Notes: generated from the sequence alone by a model not told the origin. Numbered from the stretch's first letter, positions 50,283 to 58,508 are shown. The stretch is 64,000 bases of DNA from Arthrobacter sp. CAU 1506 (GCF_005047635.1 NZ_SUKC01000001.1:543942-607941); one strand, 5' to 3'. Numbers and translations: made by a program.

Positions 50283-51530
50283 TCAGCGGGCCGCCTCGAA
50301 CCGGCGGCGGAGGGCCAGCAGGAACTTCAGCCCGGCCGGGGTCAGCTCGCGTCCGCCCAGTAAAAGGTCGCCCTCGAAGAGGCCCAACGAATTGAGCTGG
50401 CGCCGCAGCTCGTTATAGATATCCTCGCCGTCCTCCTCCGTGAGCATGCCGCCGCGTGACGGGCGCAGCCCGGCATGGAAAAGCTCGGACATCATGGCGT
50501 GTCCGTGCTGGCTGCGCGGTATGTGCTGGTCCCCCAGCAGCCACCGCACCAGGACTTCCAGCCCCACCCGTAAAGCGAGGTTTTCTTGGTCCGCCATGCG
50601 GTCGGCGAGGCAGTCCCAGAGGGCGGCATCGTCGTCGTACGTTCTCCGCGCAGCGGGACTGGGCTGCAGGCGGCCCTTGTATTTGCGCAGCAGCTTCCAA
50701 TACTGAATATGCTCGCGCAGCAGCGCGATGGGGGGCACGTTGACCTCACGCGGCGAGGCGTAAGTGTCCCAGGGGTAGCCCAGCTCCAGGGCCAGCACCG
50801 CCTCGCGCACCACGGCCGGTTTCACATAACCGTCCTTGGTGAGCTCCAGGCCATCCTCCCGGGCGCGGTCCAGCAGCCAGCGGACCGGGCGGAGTACCGC
50901 CGCGCGCTCCTCCGGCGTCGGCGGCTCATCCGCCAGCACAATGCGCATCCGGTCCAGGCTCTTGTTCACCGCGTCCAGGTCGAACTCGGTAGGGTCGAAC
51001 ATGCTGGGATGCAACACTCCGCTCACGTACTGCACCCAATCGGCGATCTCCTCGTGCTCAGGATCCGACGGGTCGGCCAGGATCCGGAGCTTCTCCTGAT
51101 AACCCCAGATGCCGCCGGCGTCCTCCAAAGGGCCGCGGTTCTCCCCGCCGAGGCAGCTGATCTGCCCGGCCGGCACTATCGCGTGCCCGGTCACCGTGAT
51201 CGCGTGCAGCCAGGTGTCGCCGAGGTCGTACTCGTAGACCAGTGTGCTGCCCTCGCCGGACAGCAACTGCGCCACCGTCATGCCCTCGGCGCTGTCCATA
51301 TCCATCTCCCGGGCCGACTCCTCGTTGCCGGCAATCGGGCGGGCCTCGCCGAAAACGCCTTCCGGATGGAACAGATGCAGGTGCCGGTTCTCCCAGCCGA
51401 ACGCCCGCTGGATGGCCTCGTGCAGCGTGTTGAGCGGCGCATTCAGCGGAAGCCGCAGCGACCGCCAGATCTCCGGCTCCGAGCCCTCGATGGCAACGCG
51501 GACGTCCAGGGCTTTCTCCGATGTGGGCAT
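50283..51530 (-). CDS. Plasmid pRiA4b ORF-3-like (TnpR-related) family protein
   Basis: A 415-residue protein. Residues 1-185 match the pRiA4b ORF-3 family domain: LDVRVAIEGSEPEIWRSLRLPLNAPLNTLHEAIQRAFGWENRHLHLFHPEG, then TLVYEYDLGDTWLHAITVTG and a C-terminal SCLGGENRGPLEDAGGIWGYQ with the conserved G-x-x-PPEDxGG-like turn. The rest is helical and of unknown role (LVRWLLGDQHIPRSQ, ELTPAGLKFLLALRRRFEAA, possibly a winged helix). The domain also occurs in IS1096-associated proteins, but no transposase or inverted repeats accompany it here. Its biochemical function is unknown. Confidence 0.82.
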   Translation of the reverse strand: MPTSEKALDVRVAIEGSEPEIWRSLRLPLNAPLNTLHEAIQRAFGWENRHLHLFHPEGVFGEARPIAGNEESAREMDMDSAEGMTVAQLLSGEGSTLVYEYDLGDTWLHAITVTGHAIVPAGQISCLGGENRGPLEDAGGIWGYQEKLRILADPSDPEHEEIADWVQYVSGVLHPSMFDPTEFDLDAVNKSLDRMRIVLADEPPTPEERAAVLRPVRWLLDRAREDGLELTKDGYVKPAVVREAVLALELGYPWDTYASPREVNVPPIALLREHIQYWKLLRKYKGRLQPSPAARRTYDDDAALWDCLADRMADQENLALRVGLEVLVRWLLGDQHIPRSQHGHAMMSELFHAGLRPSRGGMLTEEDGEDIYNELRRQLNSLGLFEGDLLLGGRELTPAGLKFLLALRRRFEAAR

Positions 51531-51629
51531 GCCGCCATTCTTGCAGACGTGTTCGGAGCGCGGGAACGCGTCCTTCCCTTACGTCCCCGGCTCTGGCAAC
51601 CGGCAGGATATATCCGATACTCTGCGGCC

Positions 51630-52085
51630 ATGCTCAGCCTGAAGGACATTGACCTGGACATGCTGACCAGCGCGATGGAAAACGCTGACCGGGATTTCCA
51701 GTGTTGGCTGGATCCATCCACTGGCCAGATCGAGTTGAGCGGCGCAGCCGTCGACGGTGGCTTGTCTTCCGAGGAGCTCGAGGAACGCGGTGCGCTGCCA
51801 GTGGTGAGGGCGGATCCGCGCCGCGGCTACCGGGACATGGAGGACTTCATCGCCACGGTGGAAGATGAACACGTCCGCGCCACGCTGATCCGCGCCCTTG
51901 AGCGGCCCCGCCCCTTTCGCCATTTTAAGGACGCCGTTTACAACTACCCGGACGTTGGAAGAGCTTGGTCCGACTTCCACGACCAGCGGATGCGACACCA
52001 TGCCATTACCTGGTTGTTGGCCGAAGGCCTGATCAACCAGCAGGAGGCCACGGAAGCGCTGGCCCAGGACCGGCCGATCGACTGA
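51630..52085 (+). CDS. UPF0158-family protein
   Basis: A 151-residue protein with the UPF0158 pattern: DIDLDMLTSAMENADRDFQCWLDPSTGQIEL, GYRDMEDFIATVEDEHVRATLIRALERPRPFRHFKDAVYNYPDVGRAWSDFHDQRMRHHAITWLLAEGLI. The conserved GxAFRRFKD motif appears as RPFRHFKD. No biochemical role is known. It stands alone, divergent from the pRiA4b-like gene. ATG 51630. Confidence 0.8.
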   Translation: MLSLKDIDLDMLTSAMENADRDFQCWLDPSTGQIELSGAAVDGGLSSEELEERGALPVVRADPRRGYRDMEDFIATVEDEHVRATLIRALERPRPFRHFKDAVYNYPDVGRAWSDFHDQRMRHHAITWLLAEGLINQQEATEALAQDRPID

Positions 52086-52173
52086 ACATTCGCTGGCTCC
52101 GGCTGCCGCAACCGTTCTGGGGCCGCCTTGGCAGGTCTACAGTGGAGCCAGCAGTCAGAGACGAGTGGCGGCG

Positions 52174-53283
52174 ATGAATTCCAGCACGATCACCCTGTTC
52201 CTGGCCGGCGACGTGATGACCGGCCGAGGCGTGGACCAGATCCTGCCGCATCCCGGCGCAGCCAAGCTGCGCGAAGGCTACATCCGTGACGCCCACGACT
52301 ACGTGGCGCTGGCCGAAGCGGTCAACGGCCCCATCCCGCAACCGGTGGACCCGGCGTGGCCGTGGGGCGATGCCCTGGCGATCATCGGCGAGGCCGGCCC
52401 GGACGCGCGCCTGGTCAATCTGGAAACGAGCGTCACCGGCGACGGCCGGTTCGCCCCGGACAAGGGCATCCACTACCGCATGCATCCTGACAACATCGGC
52501 TGCCTCACCGCCGCCGGCCTGGACGTCTGCGTGCTGGCGAACAATCACGTGCTGGACTATGGCGTCGCCGGCCTGACCGAGACCCTGGACGTATTGCACG
52601 CCGCCGGCCTGCGCACCGCCGGCGCCGGCCGCAATGCCGCGCAGGCCTGGCAACCCGCCCAGGTGGAATCAACCCACGGGCGCGTGCTGGTGTTCTCCGC
52701 CGGGCTGGCCTCCAGCGGCATTTCGCCCGCGAACGCCGCGGGGCCGGATAGCCCCGGTTTGGCCTTCCTGCCGGACCTGTCCGGGGACACTGCCGCCCGG
52801 TTTTTGGGCCACGTCAACGCGGTCAAGCGCGACGGCGATCTGGCCGTGGCCTCGCTGCACTGGGGTACCAACTGGGGCTACGAGGTGCCGCGCGGGCACG
52901 TCCGTTTTGCCCGCTGGCTGGTGGACGGCGGGATTGACGTGGTGCACGGACACTCATCGCACCATCCGCGACCGCTGGAGATCTACCGCAGCCGCCCCAT
53001 CTTCTACGGCTGCGGCGACTTGATCAACGACTACGAGGGCATCGGCGGTTACCGGGAGTTCCGCGACAGCTTGCGGCTGCTCTACTTCGCCGCGCTGGAC
53101 GCTCTTTCCCGGGAACTGCGCGAGCTGCGCCTGGTACCGGTCCAGGCCCGCCGGATGCGCCTTGAGCGGGCCAGCAAGAACGACGGCGAGTGGCTCAGTC
53201 GCGTGCTCAGCGACGCCAGCAGCGGCTTCGGCACCCGGATCAGCCTGGCCGGCGACGGCAGCCTGGCTGTTGGGGTGCCATAA
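52174..53283 (+). CDS. CapA-family (poly-gamma-glutamate synthesis type) metallophosphatase
   Basis: A 369-residue CapA-like protein with the calcineurin-like fold: TLFLAGDVMTGRGVDQILP, RLVNLETSVTGDGRFAPDKGIHYRMHPDN, VCVLANNHVLDYGVAGLTETLDVLHAAG, ASLHWGTNWGYEVPRGH, and VVHGHSSHHPRPLEIYRSRPIFYGCGDLIND. The metal-binding Asp, Asn and His residues are in place. There is no signal peptide and no capB/capC neighbour, so a role in capsule synthesis is doubtful; these stand-alone versions are of unknown substrate. I use ATG 52174; GTG 52165 would add three residues. Confidence 0.85.
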   Translation: MNSSTITLFLAGDVMTGRGVDQILPHPGAAKLREGYIRDAHDYVALAEAVNGPIPQPVDPAWPWGDALAIIGEAGPDARLVNLETSVTGDGRFAPDKGIHYRMHPDNIGCLTAAGLDVCVLANNHVLDYGVAGLTETLDVLHAAGLRTAGAGRNAAQAWQPAQVESTHGRVLVFSAGLASSGISPANAAGPDSPGLAFLPDLSGDTAARFLGHVNAVKRDGDLAVASLHWGTNWGYEVPRGHVRFARWLVDGGIDVVHGHSSHHPRPLEIYRSRPIFYGCGDLINDYEGIGGYREFRDSLRLLYFAALDALSRELRELRLVPVQARRMRLERASKNDGEWLSRVLSDASSGFGTRISLAGDGSLAVGVP

Positions 53284-53401
53284 CGACGGCGAGCAGCTCC
53301 GCCGCCTGCTCACCCCGGCCGGCAGCAACGACCATCCCGCTTCACCGTCCGCTGCAGTACGGTGGTGCCTGACCGGCCCGATCGAGGACAGGAGAAGGCC
53401 C

Positions 53402-54019
53402 ATGGGACTGAGAAGCGCGCTGTTCGCGGCGCAGTATGACGCTGCCATGCGCCAGGCCGAGCATGAGGAACTCGCCTCGCGCCGCGCGGCGCTGCTGTCC
53501 GGCCTCAACGGAATTGTGTACGACGTCGGTGCCGGCACCGGAGCGAACCTGCGGCACTTCCCGCCGTCCTGCCAAGTGACGGCGGTGGAACCCGATCCGA
53601 ACATGCGCAAGCGGCTGGAGGCCAAGGTCGGTTCAGTCGGCAACGTCCGCGTGGTCGCTGCGGGAGCCGAAGCGCTGCAGGCCGAGGACGCCAGCGTGGA
53701 CGCCGTCGTCTTCACTCTGGTGCTCTGTAGCGTCCCCGACCAGGCCACCGCCCTCGCCGAAACCAGGCGTGTGCTCAAGCCGGAGGGAAGGCTGCTGTTC
53801 CTGGAGCATGTCCGCGGCACCGGCGCGCACGCTACGTTCCAGGACCTGCTGCGGCCCGTGTGGTCCTTCGCGGCGCAAGGCTGCCAGCTCAACCGGAACA
53901 CCGTGGCCGCCATCTCCGCGGCAGGGTTCAACGTGGCTGTGCAGGACGAGTTCTCTGTGGGGCCTGGCTGGCTTCCGGTGAACCCGATGGTGATGGGCAC
54001 GGCAACGCCCGAAGGCTGA
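53402..54019 (+). CDS. SAM-dependent class I methyltransferase
   Basis: A 205-residue methyltransferase: VYDVGAGTGANLRHFPPSCQVTAVEPDPNMRKRL (motif I and acidic loop), VVAAGAEALQAEDASVDAVVFTLVLCSVPDQATALAETRRVLKPEGRLLFLEHVRG. It resembles the small METTL7/UbiE-like methyltransferases. The acceptor is unknown. GGAGAAGG lies just before ATG 53402. No close functional neighbours. Confidence 0.87.
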   Translation: MGLRSALFAAQYDAAMRQAEHEELASRRAALLSGLNGIVYDVGAGTGANLRHFPPSCQVTAVEPDPNMRKRLEAKVGSVGNVRVVAAGAEALQAEDASVDAVVFTLVLCSVPDQATALAETRRVLKPEGRLLFLEHVRGTGAHATFQDLLRPVWSFAAQGCQLNRNTVAAISAAGFNVAVQDEFSVGPGWLPVNPMVMGTATPEG

Positions 54020-54056
54020 AGTGCCTCCGGGCGTGTAAAACCGGTTCGTCGGCCGG

Positions 54057-54236
54057 TCAGTAGCCGTAGCCGCCGGATTCCTCGGCGTTCTTAGCCTCGG
54101 CTTCGCCGTCTACGTCCGTGGAGTCAGGACCGGCCCCTGACTGTAGAGGATCGTGCTGCTGTGGATCCTGCTGCTGCTCCTGGCTGTCCTCGTTCGCCTG
54201 CGGGTCGCGGGGCTCTTCGCCGTTGTCGGTGGTCAT
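54057..54236 (-). CDS. Small acidic Gln-rich protein
   Basis: A short gene of 59 codons found by reading the minus strand. It starts ATG 54236 directly after the TAA of the preceding gene and ends TGA at 54057. The product (MTTDNGEEPRDPQANEDSQEQ, then QQDPQQHDP, ending NAEESGGYGY) is acidic, Gln/Asp/Glu-rich and predicted disordered, with no hydrophobic segment. No family is recognised. The tight coupling to the 74-residue gene upstream supports it being real. Confidence 0.55.
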   Translation of the reverse strand: MTTDNGEEPRDPQANEDSQEQQQDPQQHDPLQSGAGPDSTDVDGEAEAKNAEESGGYGY

Positions 54237-54461
54237 TTATCCAAACCCTCCCAGCTTGTCCTTCAGTCCGCCCAGCTTCTCCCCCAGGCCGCCGGGGATG
54301 TTGCTGAGCAAGGCGTCGACGTCGATCCCCAGGCCGGACAGCAGGCCCGCGTCCTTCTGCGTGTCCACCTTCTCAGGCAGTTCGGAATCGGCCTTGGCTG
54401 CCTGGTCCTGGTTGCCCATCTGCTTGAGGACGTCGATGATCTGCTGCTTGTCGATCTGCAT
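54237..54461 (-). CDS. Small conserved helical protein
   Basis: A 74-residue protein starting MQIDKQQIIDVLKQMGNQDQAAKADSELPEKVDTQKDAGLLSGLGIDVDALLSNIPGG and ending in a Gly/Leu/Lys repeat (LGEKLGGLKDKLGGFG). The N-terminal helix followed by NQDQAAKADSELPEKVD is a pattern I recognise from small actinobacterial proteins without known function. GGAGAA lies six bases before ATG 54461. A longer frame exists upstream but has no support. It is joined to the small acidic gene (TAAATG). Confidence 0.7.
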   Translation of the reverse strand: MQIDKQQIIDVLKQMGNQDQAAKADSELPEKVDTQKDAGLLSGLGIDVDALLSNIPGGLGEKLGGLKDKLGGFG

Positions 54462-54614
54462 GGTGTTCTCCGATCCATGTTGATGGTCAGCGCACTGTCC
54501 ACTCTCCTCACTCGGCCAAAGTGTGGCAACCCCCAAGACGTTCGCGGCTCCCGGTGGCATACTGTTTGGACGCCACAGCGCCGTGGCGTCTCCGAGGGGA
54601 CAGGATCGCAGGAT

Positions 54615-54818
54615 ATGGCTGGTCATTTCGAACTCATTGATGCACCCGACGGCGGGTTTCGGGTCAGGATGTTGGACGGCGACGGATCGCTGATGGCCGA
54701 ATCGGTGACCTTCCAGTCCGTCAGGGAAGCCCTGGACGGCATCGAACGAGCCCGTGAAATTGCCGGCACCGGTCGCGTGGTTGACCGGTCCAGTGCGGCC
54801 GCACAGTCCGACTCCTAG
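54615..54818 (+). CDS. YegP-like DUF1508 protein
   Basis: A 67-residue protein: GHFELIDAPDGGFRVRMLDGDGSLMAESVTFQSVREALDGIERAREIAGTGRVVDRS. This is one copy of the YegP/DUF1508 repeat (FELxxxxdGxFrfrLkdxnGxvia-S..Y.sk.aa..GI..v). These small proteins have a simple alpha/beta fold and no settled function. GCAGGA lies before ATG 54615. Monocistronic and convergent with the unknown gene at 54894-55283; a hairpin stands between. Confidence 0.82.
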   Translation: MAGHFELIDAPDGGFRVRMLDGDGSLMAESVTFQSVREALDGIERAREIAGTGRVVDRSSAAAQSDS

Positions 54819-54869
54819 CGGCACCAGCGAACGGAGCACCAAAGCGGTCGCGGCCCGCGGGAGTACCGC

Positions 54870-54889
54870 CGGTCCGTGCCACCGGACCG
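54870..54889. terminator. Hairpin between convergent genes
   Basis: CGGTCCG (54870-54876) and CGGACCG (54883-54889) form a 7-bp stem with a six-base loop, framed by further GC-rich sequence. It lies between two convergent genes and may serve both. Confidence 0.45.
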
Positions 54890-54893
54890 CCGG

Positions 54894-55283
54894 CTAGGGG
54901 CGGCCGCTTTCCGGGCCGAACAGGAATTCTTCCGCGTGGGCCACGGCCTTCTTGAACGAGTCGTTGCGCAGTGCCAACTGATCGGGCCCTCCGCTCTCCG
55001 TGTACTCGGTGATCCCCGGCCGCAGCACCCAGATCCCGCCGGCAGGAGGCAGGTAGAAAACCGCGAAGGACCGGTGCTCCGCGTGGTCCTCCCATACCGG
55101 AACCACGGCCGCGGCCGCGCCGGTGTCCACGTTGATCCACTGCGCCCGGGGCCGCGGCTGGCCCTCCTCGAAGACGCTGGGGTCAAGGAATGGAGCGGTT
55201 CCCGGCCCCCACCGCTCCTCGAAGCGTTCATGGAACACCGGAAACAGATGATGGTCGTAGCGGCGCCAACTGGTGGCAGGCAT
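54894..55283 (-). CDS. Unknown protein next to the J-domain gene
   Basis: A 129-residue protein: MPATSWRRYDHHLFPVFHER, RAQWINVDTGAAAAVVPVWEDHAEHRSFAVFYLPPAGGIWVLRPGITEYTESGGPDQLALRNDSFKKAVAHAEEFLFG. No domain is recognised. It looks like a small soluble alpha/beta protein with several Trp residues. AAGGAGG is placed six bases before ATG 55283. It follows the J-domain gene by 10 bases, so the two form an operon and the product may be a partner or client of that co-chaperone. Confidence 0.7.
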   Translation of the reverse strand: MPATSWRRYDHHLFPVFHERFEERWGPGTAPFLDPSVFEEGQPRPRAQWINVDTGAAAAVVPVWEDHAEHRSFAVFYLPPAGGIWVLRPGITEYTESGGPDQLALRNDSFKKAVAHAEEFLFGPESGRP

Positions 55284-55293
55284 GAGCCCTCCT

Positions 55294-55845
55294 TCAACGG
55301 TCAAAAACAATCCATCGGCGGTAGTGCCGTGAGGACGACGACGGAGACTCACCCAATCGGACGGCGTCCGGCGGGAGCGGCTCGCCAAAGCCCAGATACA
55401 CCGGGCGTCCGACGGGAACGGCTGGACTGCGGTCCGGCCGCCGCTGGGGTCGATCGCTGCTTGCGGGCGCGCGCACGCCGGCCTCGCCTGCACGGGATTC
55501 CCCGGGCTCGGACGCACCGACGTCCCCGGGCTCCGCCGCGCCGGCTTCCGCGGGCTGCTGATGATGCCGGACCGTGACGCGTCGGGAGCTGGTCCGGTCA
55601 TACTCCGCGCGCCGCCCGGCGTCGCCCAGCACCATGTAAGCGTGCAGGATCGCCGCCGTCGTCCGCGCCTCCGTCTGAGGCTCCGCAACGCCCGGTGCCG
55701 ATTCATCGCCCGGTGCCGAGCCCCCGCCGTCGGGCTTGAGATCCGGGTGATGGCTGCGGACCAAGGCCCTGTAGGCGCGGCGGATATCGTCATTGCTGGC
55801 GTCCGGGGCAACCTGCAGCACGGCATAGAGATCGGTTTCGTTCAC
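55294..55845 (-). CDS. J-domain (DnaJ-like) co-chaperone
   Basis: A 183-residue protein with an N-terminal J domain: DLYAVLQVAPDASNDDIRRAYRALVRSHHPDLKPDGG..., with the essential HPD motif intact, followed by an insert (SAPGDESAPGVAEPQTEART) and the last J-domain helices (AILHAYMVLGDAGRRAEYDR). The C-terminal 90 residues are Pro/Arg/Ala-rich and end PVYLGFGEPLPP...YRRWIVFDR; there is no zinc-finger or substrate domain. It should stimulate a DnaK-type ATPase for a particular client. GTG 55845 with GGAAGCGAG upstream is preferred to longer starts. The Hsp20 gene follows 160 bases upstream. Confidence 0.87.
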   Translation of the reverse strand: MNETDLYAVLQVAPDASNDDIRRAYRALVRSHHPDLKPDGGGSAPGDESAPGVAEPQTEARTTAAILHAYMVLGDAGRRAEYDRTSSRRVTVRHHQQPAEAGAAEPGDVGASEPGESRAGEAGVRAPASSDRPQRRPDRSPAVPVGRPVYLGFGEPLPPDAVRLGESPSSSSRHYRRWIVFDR

Positions 55846-55955
55846 GTTTACGCTCGCTTCCGCCCTCGCTGAGGGATGAAAGTGGTGCACGCCGGCGGCC
55901 CGGTGAACCGGCGCGCTGACAGGCCGCGGTTCGAGCACCACAGTAAATGCGGCGC

Positions 55956-55994
55956 GGCCGGCGGCTCCGCCGCGGTGGGGCGGAGCCGCCGGCC
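55956..55994 (-). terminator. Perfect 16-bp stem terminator after the Hsp20 gene
   Basis: GGCCGGCGGCTCCGCC (55956-55971) pairs completely with GGCGGAGCCGCCGGCC (55979-55994) across a seven-base loop. It begins 13 bases after the Hsp20 stop on the minus strand. Confidence 0.8.
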
Positions 55995-56007
55995 GGGGCC
56001 GTGCCGG

Positions 56008-56430
56008 TCAGGCGTTGATCATCTGCTTGCCGTCACCGCTGCTGATCTCGATCTTGCGCGGCTTGGCCTGCTCGCGGATCGGTATCCGCAGCGCCAGGAC
56101 ACCGGCCTCGTAGCTGGCACTGACGTTCTCGGTGTCCAGCGTGTCGCCCAGGACCAGCTGGCGGCTAAACGTTCCGGTCGCCCGTTCGGCGGCCACGACG
56201 TCCTTGCCGTCGCCGATCTTCGACGTGCGCTCCGCGCCAATAGTCAGGACGTTCCGTTCCACGTCAAGGTCGATGGTGGACGGATCGACGCCGGGCAGAT
56301 CCAGCTCGACGACGAATTCGTCGCCCTCCCGCCACGCGTCCATCGGCATGGCAGCGGGCCGTGCCTGGTTTCCGAAGACCTGCTGGGTCAAGCGGTCCAG
56401 CTCACGGAACGGATCAGTTCGCATCAACAT
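56008..56430 (-). CDS. Hsp20/alpha-crystallin small heat-shock protein
   Basis: A 140-residue small heat-shock protein. An N-terminal arm ([21 protein letters not shown]) precedes the alpha-crystallin domain (about 30-125): [40 protein letters not shown], and [37 protein letters not shown], with the A-x-x-x-n-GvL signature and an IPI tail motif. It acts as an ATP-independent holdase. ATG 56430 has a perfect AAGGAGG eight bases upstream, indicating strong expression. It is divergent from an HspR-like MerR regulator. Confidence 0.95.
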   Translation of the reverse strand: MLMRTDPFRELDRLTQQVFGNQARPAAMPMDAWREGDEFVVELDLPGVDPSTIDLDVERNVLTIGAERTSKIGDGKDVVAAERATGTFSRQLVLGDTLDTENVSASYEAGVLALRIPIREQAKPRKIEISSGDGKQMINA

Positions 56431-56524
56431 TGCAGCAGCCTCCTTCAGTCTTATTCTCTTGCTGCCCGGTCAGCTAATCTATGCCTTCGGGCACAGATAT
56501 TATGACTCCGGGCTAAAATGTTTT

Positions 56525-56538
56525 CAAGTCTGAACTTG
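56525..56538. promoter_or_regulatory. CAAGT/ACTTG inverted repeat before the HspR-like gene
   Basis: CAAGT-CTGA-ACTTG is a perfect 5-4-5 inverted repeat that ends nine bases before the TTG start of the MerR-type gene; TAAAAT (56514-56519) just upstream may be the -10 box. HspR operators (HAIR, CTTGAGT-N7-ACTCAAG) use related CTTG/CAAG half-sites in another arrangement. Confidence 0.45.
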
Positions 56539-56546
56539 GAGGAATT

Positions 56547-56858
56547 TTGGCCGCAGAAAAGAAGCAGCCCCGGGCGGACCAGGGGGTGTATGCCATCTCC
56601 GTGGTCAGCGATCTGGTGGGCGTGGGCGAGCAGACGTTGCGGCTCTATGAGCGGCGCGGGCTGGTGGAACCGGAGCGCACCGAAGGCGGCACCCGCCGGT
56701 ACAGCAGGGACGATGTGGACCGGCTCCGCCGCATCGGCGAACTGGTGGACGACGGCGTGAATCTGGCCGGGGTGGGCAAGGTGCTGGCGCTGGAAGCGGA
56801 CAACGCGTCCCTGCAGCAGAAGCTTAAGGCTGCACAGAAGCGGGCCGCCGACCGGTGA
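56547..56858 (+). CDS. MerR-family HspR-like heat-shock repressor
   Basis: A 103-residue MerR-type protein: VYAISVVSDLVGVGEQTLRLYERRGLVEPERTEGGTRRYSRDDVDRLRRIGELVDDGVNLAGVGKVLALEADNASLQQKLKAAQKR. The VYAIS opening, the GGTRRYS wing and the DGVNLAGV segment are typical of HspR, the repressor of dnaK/clpB and hsp20 operons in actinobacteria. TTG 56547 is used, with TTGGAGGA upstream. It faces away from the Hsp20 gene, so that gene is the probable target. Its 3' end overlaps the convergent glycosyltransferase gene by 35 bases. Confidence 0.87.
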   Translation: MAAEKKQPRADQGVYAISVVSDLVGVGEQTLRLYERRGLVEPERTEGGTRRYSRDDVDRLRRIGELVDDGVNLAGVGKVLALEADNASLQQKLKAAQKRAADR

Positions 56859-57609
56859 CCCGGGCCAGCCAGCGCTGACCGGGAGACTGGACCGCCCAGT
56901 TCAGCTTCAGCGTTGCGAAGGCCCAGCCGAAGCGCCGGGCAAAGGCCCCGGGTCCGGTGAACATGCGGCCGGCCGCGCCGACGCGCAGCCCGCGGTCAAA
57001 CCGGACGGTCGCCCAAGGTGCCAGCTGGAAGCTGAGGTCCAGGTCGTCGTGGATTCCCGCCTGGTTCCGGTGGATTCCTGCGGCACACCGCTGCCAGGCC
57101 GTGAGCCGCATGGCGAAGTTGGACCCCCACACCGGAACTCCCGCCAGGGCGGCACCGGCCCCGTAGCGGTAGCCGGACGAATAGGCGGCAGACGCCAGCC
57201 ACGCCAGCGGCCGGGGCAGGTCGTAAAACCTGCCCGGGCCGGTCAGCGCATCCAGGTCTGGGTCTTCGCCGAACGCCGCGCCGATCCGGGACAGCCAATC
57301 CTCCGGCGGCCGGGTATCGGCGTCGCAGCGCACGATCACCTCGCCGGCGGCAGCATCGTAGCCCGCGGCGGCAGCGGCGGGGATGCCTCGGCGCGGCTCG
57401 CTGACCACGCGCGCCCCGGCGTCGAGCGCCAACCGGGCCGAGCTATCCGAGCTCCCGTTGTCCACCACGATGACCTCGTCCGCGGGACGTGTCTGTCGTG
57501 CCAGCAGCGCCAGACACTCGGCGAGCGCAGCGGCGTCGTCCAGCACCGGAATCACCACGGACAGCGTAGGGCCGTGCTGTGGAACACCGGCTCCCGGCAC
57601 CGCCGTCAC
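56824..57609 (-). CDS. Family 2 glycosyltransferase at the end of the carotenoid operon
   Basis: A 261-residue GT2 enzyme: PTLSVVIPVLDDAAALAECLALLARQTRPADEVIVVDNGSSD (nucleotide-sugar site), RRGIPAAAAAGYDAAAGEVIVRCDADTRPPEDWL (DxD-type CDAD), GRFYDLPRPL and GIHDDLDLSFQLAPWATVRFD. It lacks membrane helices beyond a hydrophobic patch near LAWLASAAYSS. Its GTG start overlaps the stop of the upstream carotenoid-operon gene, so glycosylation of decaprenoxanthin is the natural guess (mono- and diglucosides are known from related bacteria). The sugar is unknown. Confidence 0.82.
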   Translation of the reverse strand: MTAVPGAGVPQHGPTLSVVIPVLDDAAALAECLALLARQTRPADEVIVVDNGSSDSSARLALDAGARVVSEPRRGIPAAAAAGYDAAAGEVIVRCDADTRPPEDWLSRIGAAFGEDPDLDALTGPGRFYDLPRPLAWLASAAYSSGYRYGAGAALAGVPVWGSNFAMRLTAWQRCAAGIHRNQAGIHDDLDLSFQLAPWATVRFDRGLRVGAAGRMFTGPGAFARRFGWAFATLKLNWAVQSPGQRWLARVTGRRPASVQP

Positions 57610-58508
57610 CGTGCAGTCCGGTTGCCGGTGGTGCCGGTGCCGATGCCGATGCGGGAGCCGGTGCCGACGCGGGAGCCAGTTTCAACTCGGGAGCCGGTGC
57701 CGGAGCCGCTCACAATGCGGGAGCCGCTAGTCAGCCCGGCGGGCACCGCAGCGCCGCGGCGGCGGCCGTCCTGTCGATGCCCGGTGCGGCTTGGCGCGAG
57801 CGGGCCGGGGGCAGCGCGCCGGGAATGGCCGTGGGCTGCGCGCGTGGAACGGACGGCGATGGCGGCGCCTAGCACGGCCCCGGCAAGGTTGGCGGCCAGG
57901 TCGCCGATGGTGTCGTCATAGCCCACGCCGATCTCCGGCGTGATGTAGGTGTGGCCCAGCCACTCCCCCAGCTCCCAGAGCACGCCCAGCGTCACGGTCG
58001 CGCAGACCAGCAGCACCGCCGGGACCACGGCGCTGGTCCAGCCGCCGTGGCCGCGACGTATGCCGGGAGCCGCTCCGACCGCTGCCGGCATCTCGCGGTG
58101 CGTTGGGGTCCCCCGGCCCTCGGGCAGTACTGTGGCCGGCAGTTCTTGGGCCGGCAGTTCCATGCGAAGCAGGTGCCCCCGCAGCAGTTCCGCCACCAGC
58201 AGCGCCACCACCAGGCTGGCCAGCACGTGCATCACGGCATCCAGCCAGGCCACCTGATGGTAGAGGCCCACCGCACTGAACCAGCCCGCCGCTAGCAGCA
58301 CCGTCTGGCCCACGGCATCGGCCGGCCGGCCCATCAGGTACCAGCGCAGCAGCCACTGGCCGCCGACCACCAGGAACATGGCGGCAGCGGCCGGCCAGCC
58401 CGCCACCAGCCAGGACACCGGCACCAGCACCGCGCCCAGCAGTCGGCCGGCGTCGGCCGGATACCACCGGTCCTGCGCCGGACCGGGCCGCTTGCCCGGC
58501 GTGCTCAC
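57606..58508 (-). CDS. DUF2238 (YjdF-like) membrane protein in the carotenoid operon
   Basis: A 300-residue membrane protein with about five helices. The family core is LGVLWELGEWLGHTYITPEIGVGYDDTIGDLAANLAGAVLGA, the DUF2238/YjdF signature, preceded by AWLDAVMHVLASLVVALLVAELL. The C-terminal 80 residues are Arg-rich and then made of GSR(I/V)xxG-type repeats (TGSRVETGSRVGTGSRIGIG), encoded by a short DNA tandem repeat at about 57620-57735. GTG 58508 overlaps crtEb and its stop overlaps the glycosyltransferase start. No function is known; its fixed place inside the operon suggests a role with carotenoids or the membrane. Confidence 0.75.
   Translation of the reverse strand: MSTPGKRPGPAQDRWYPADAGRLLGAVLVPVSWLVAGWPAAAAMFLVVGGQWLLRWYLMGRPADAVGQTVLLAAGWFSAVGLYHQVAWLDAVMHVLASLVVALLVAELLRGHLLRMELPAQELPATVLPEGRGTPTHREMPAAVGAAPGIRRGHGGWTSAVVPAVLLVCATVTLGVLWELGEWLGHTYITPEIGVGYDDTIGDLAANLAGAVLGAAIAVRSTRAAHGHSRRAAPGPLAPSRTGHRQDGRRRGAAVPAGLTSGSRIVSGSGTGSRVETGSRVGTGSRIGIGTGTTGNRTAR

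Noticed and set aside
50283..51530. Mobile element suggested by the pRiA4b ORF-3/IS1096-related domain
   Set aside because: No transposase, terminal inverted repeats or target duplication could be seen around the gene, so it is annotated as a family member only.
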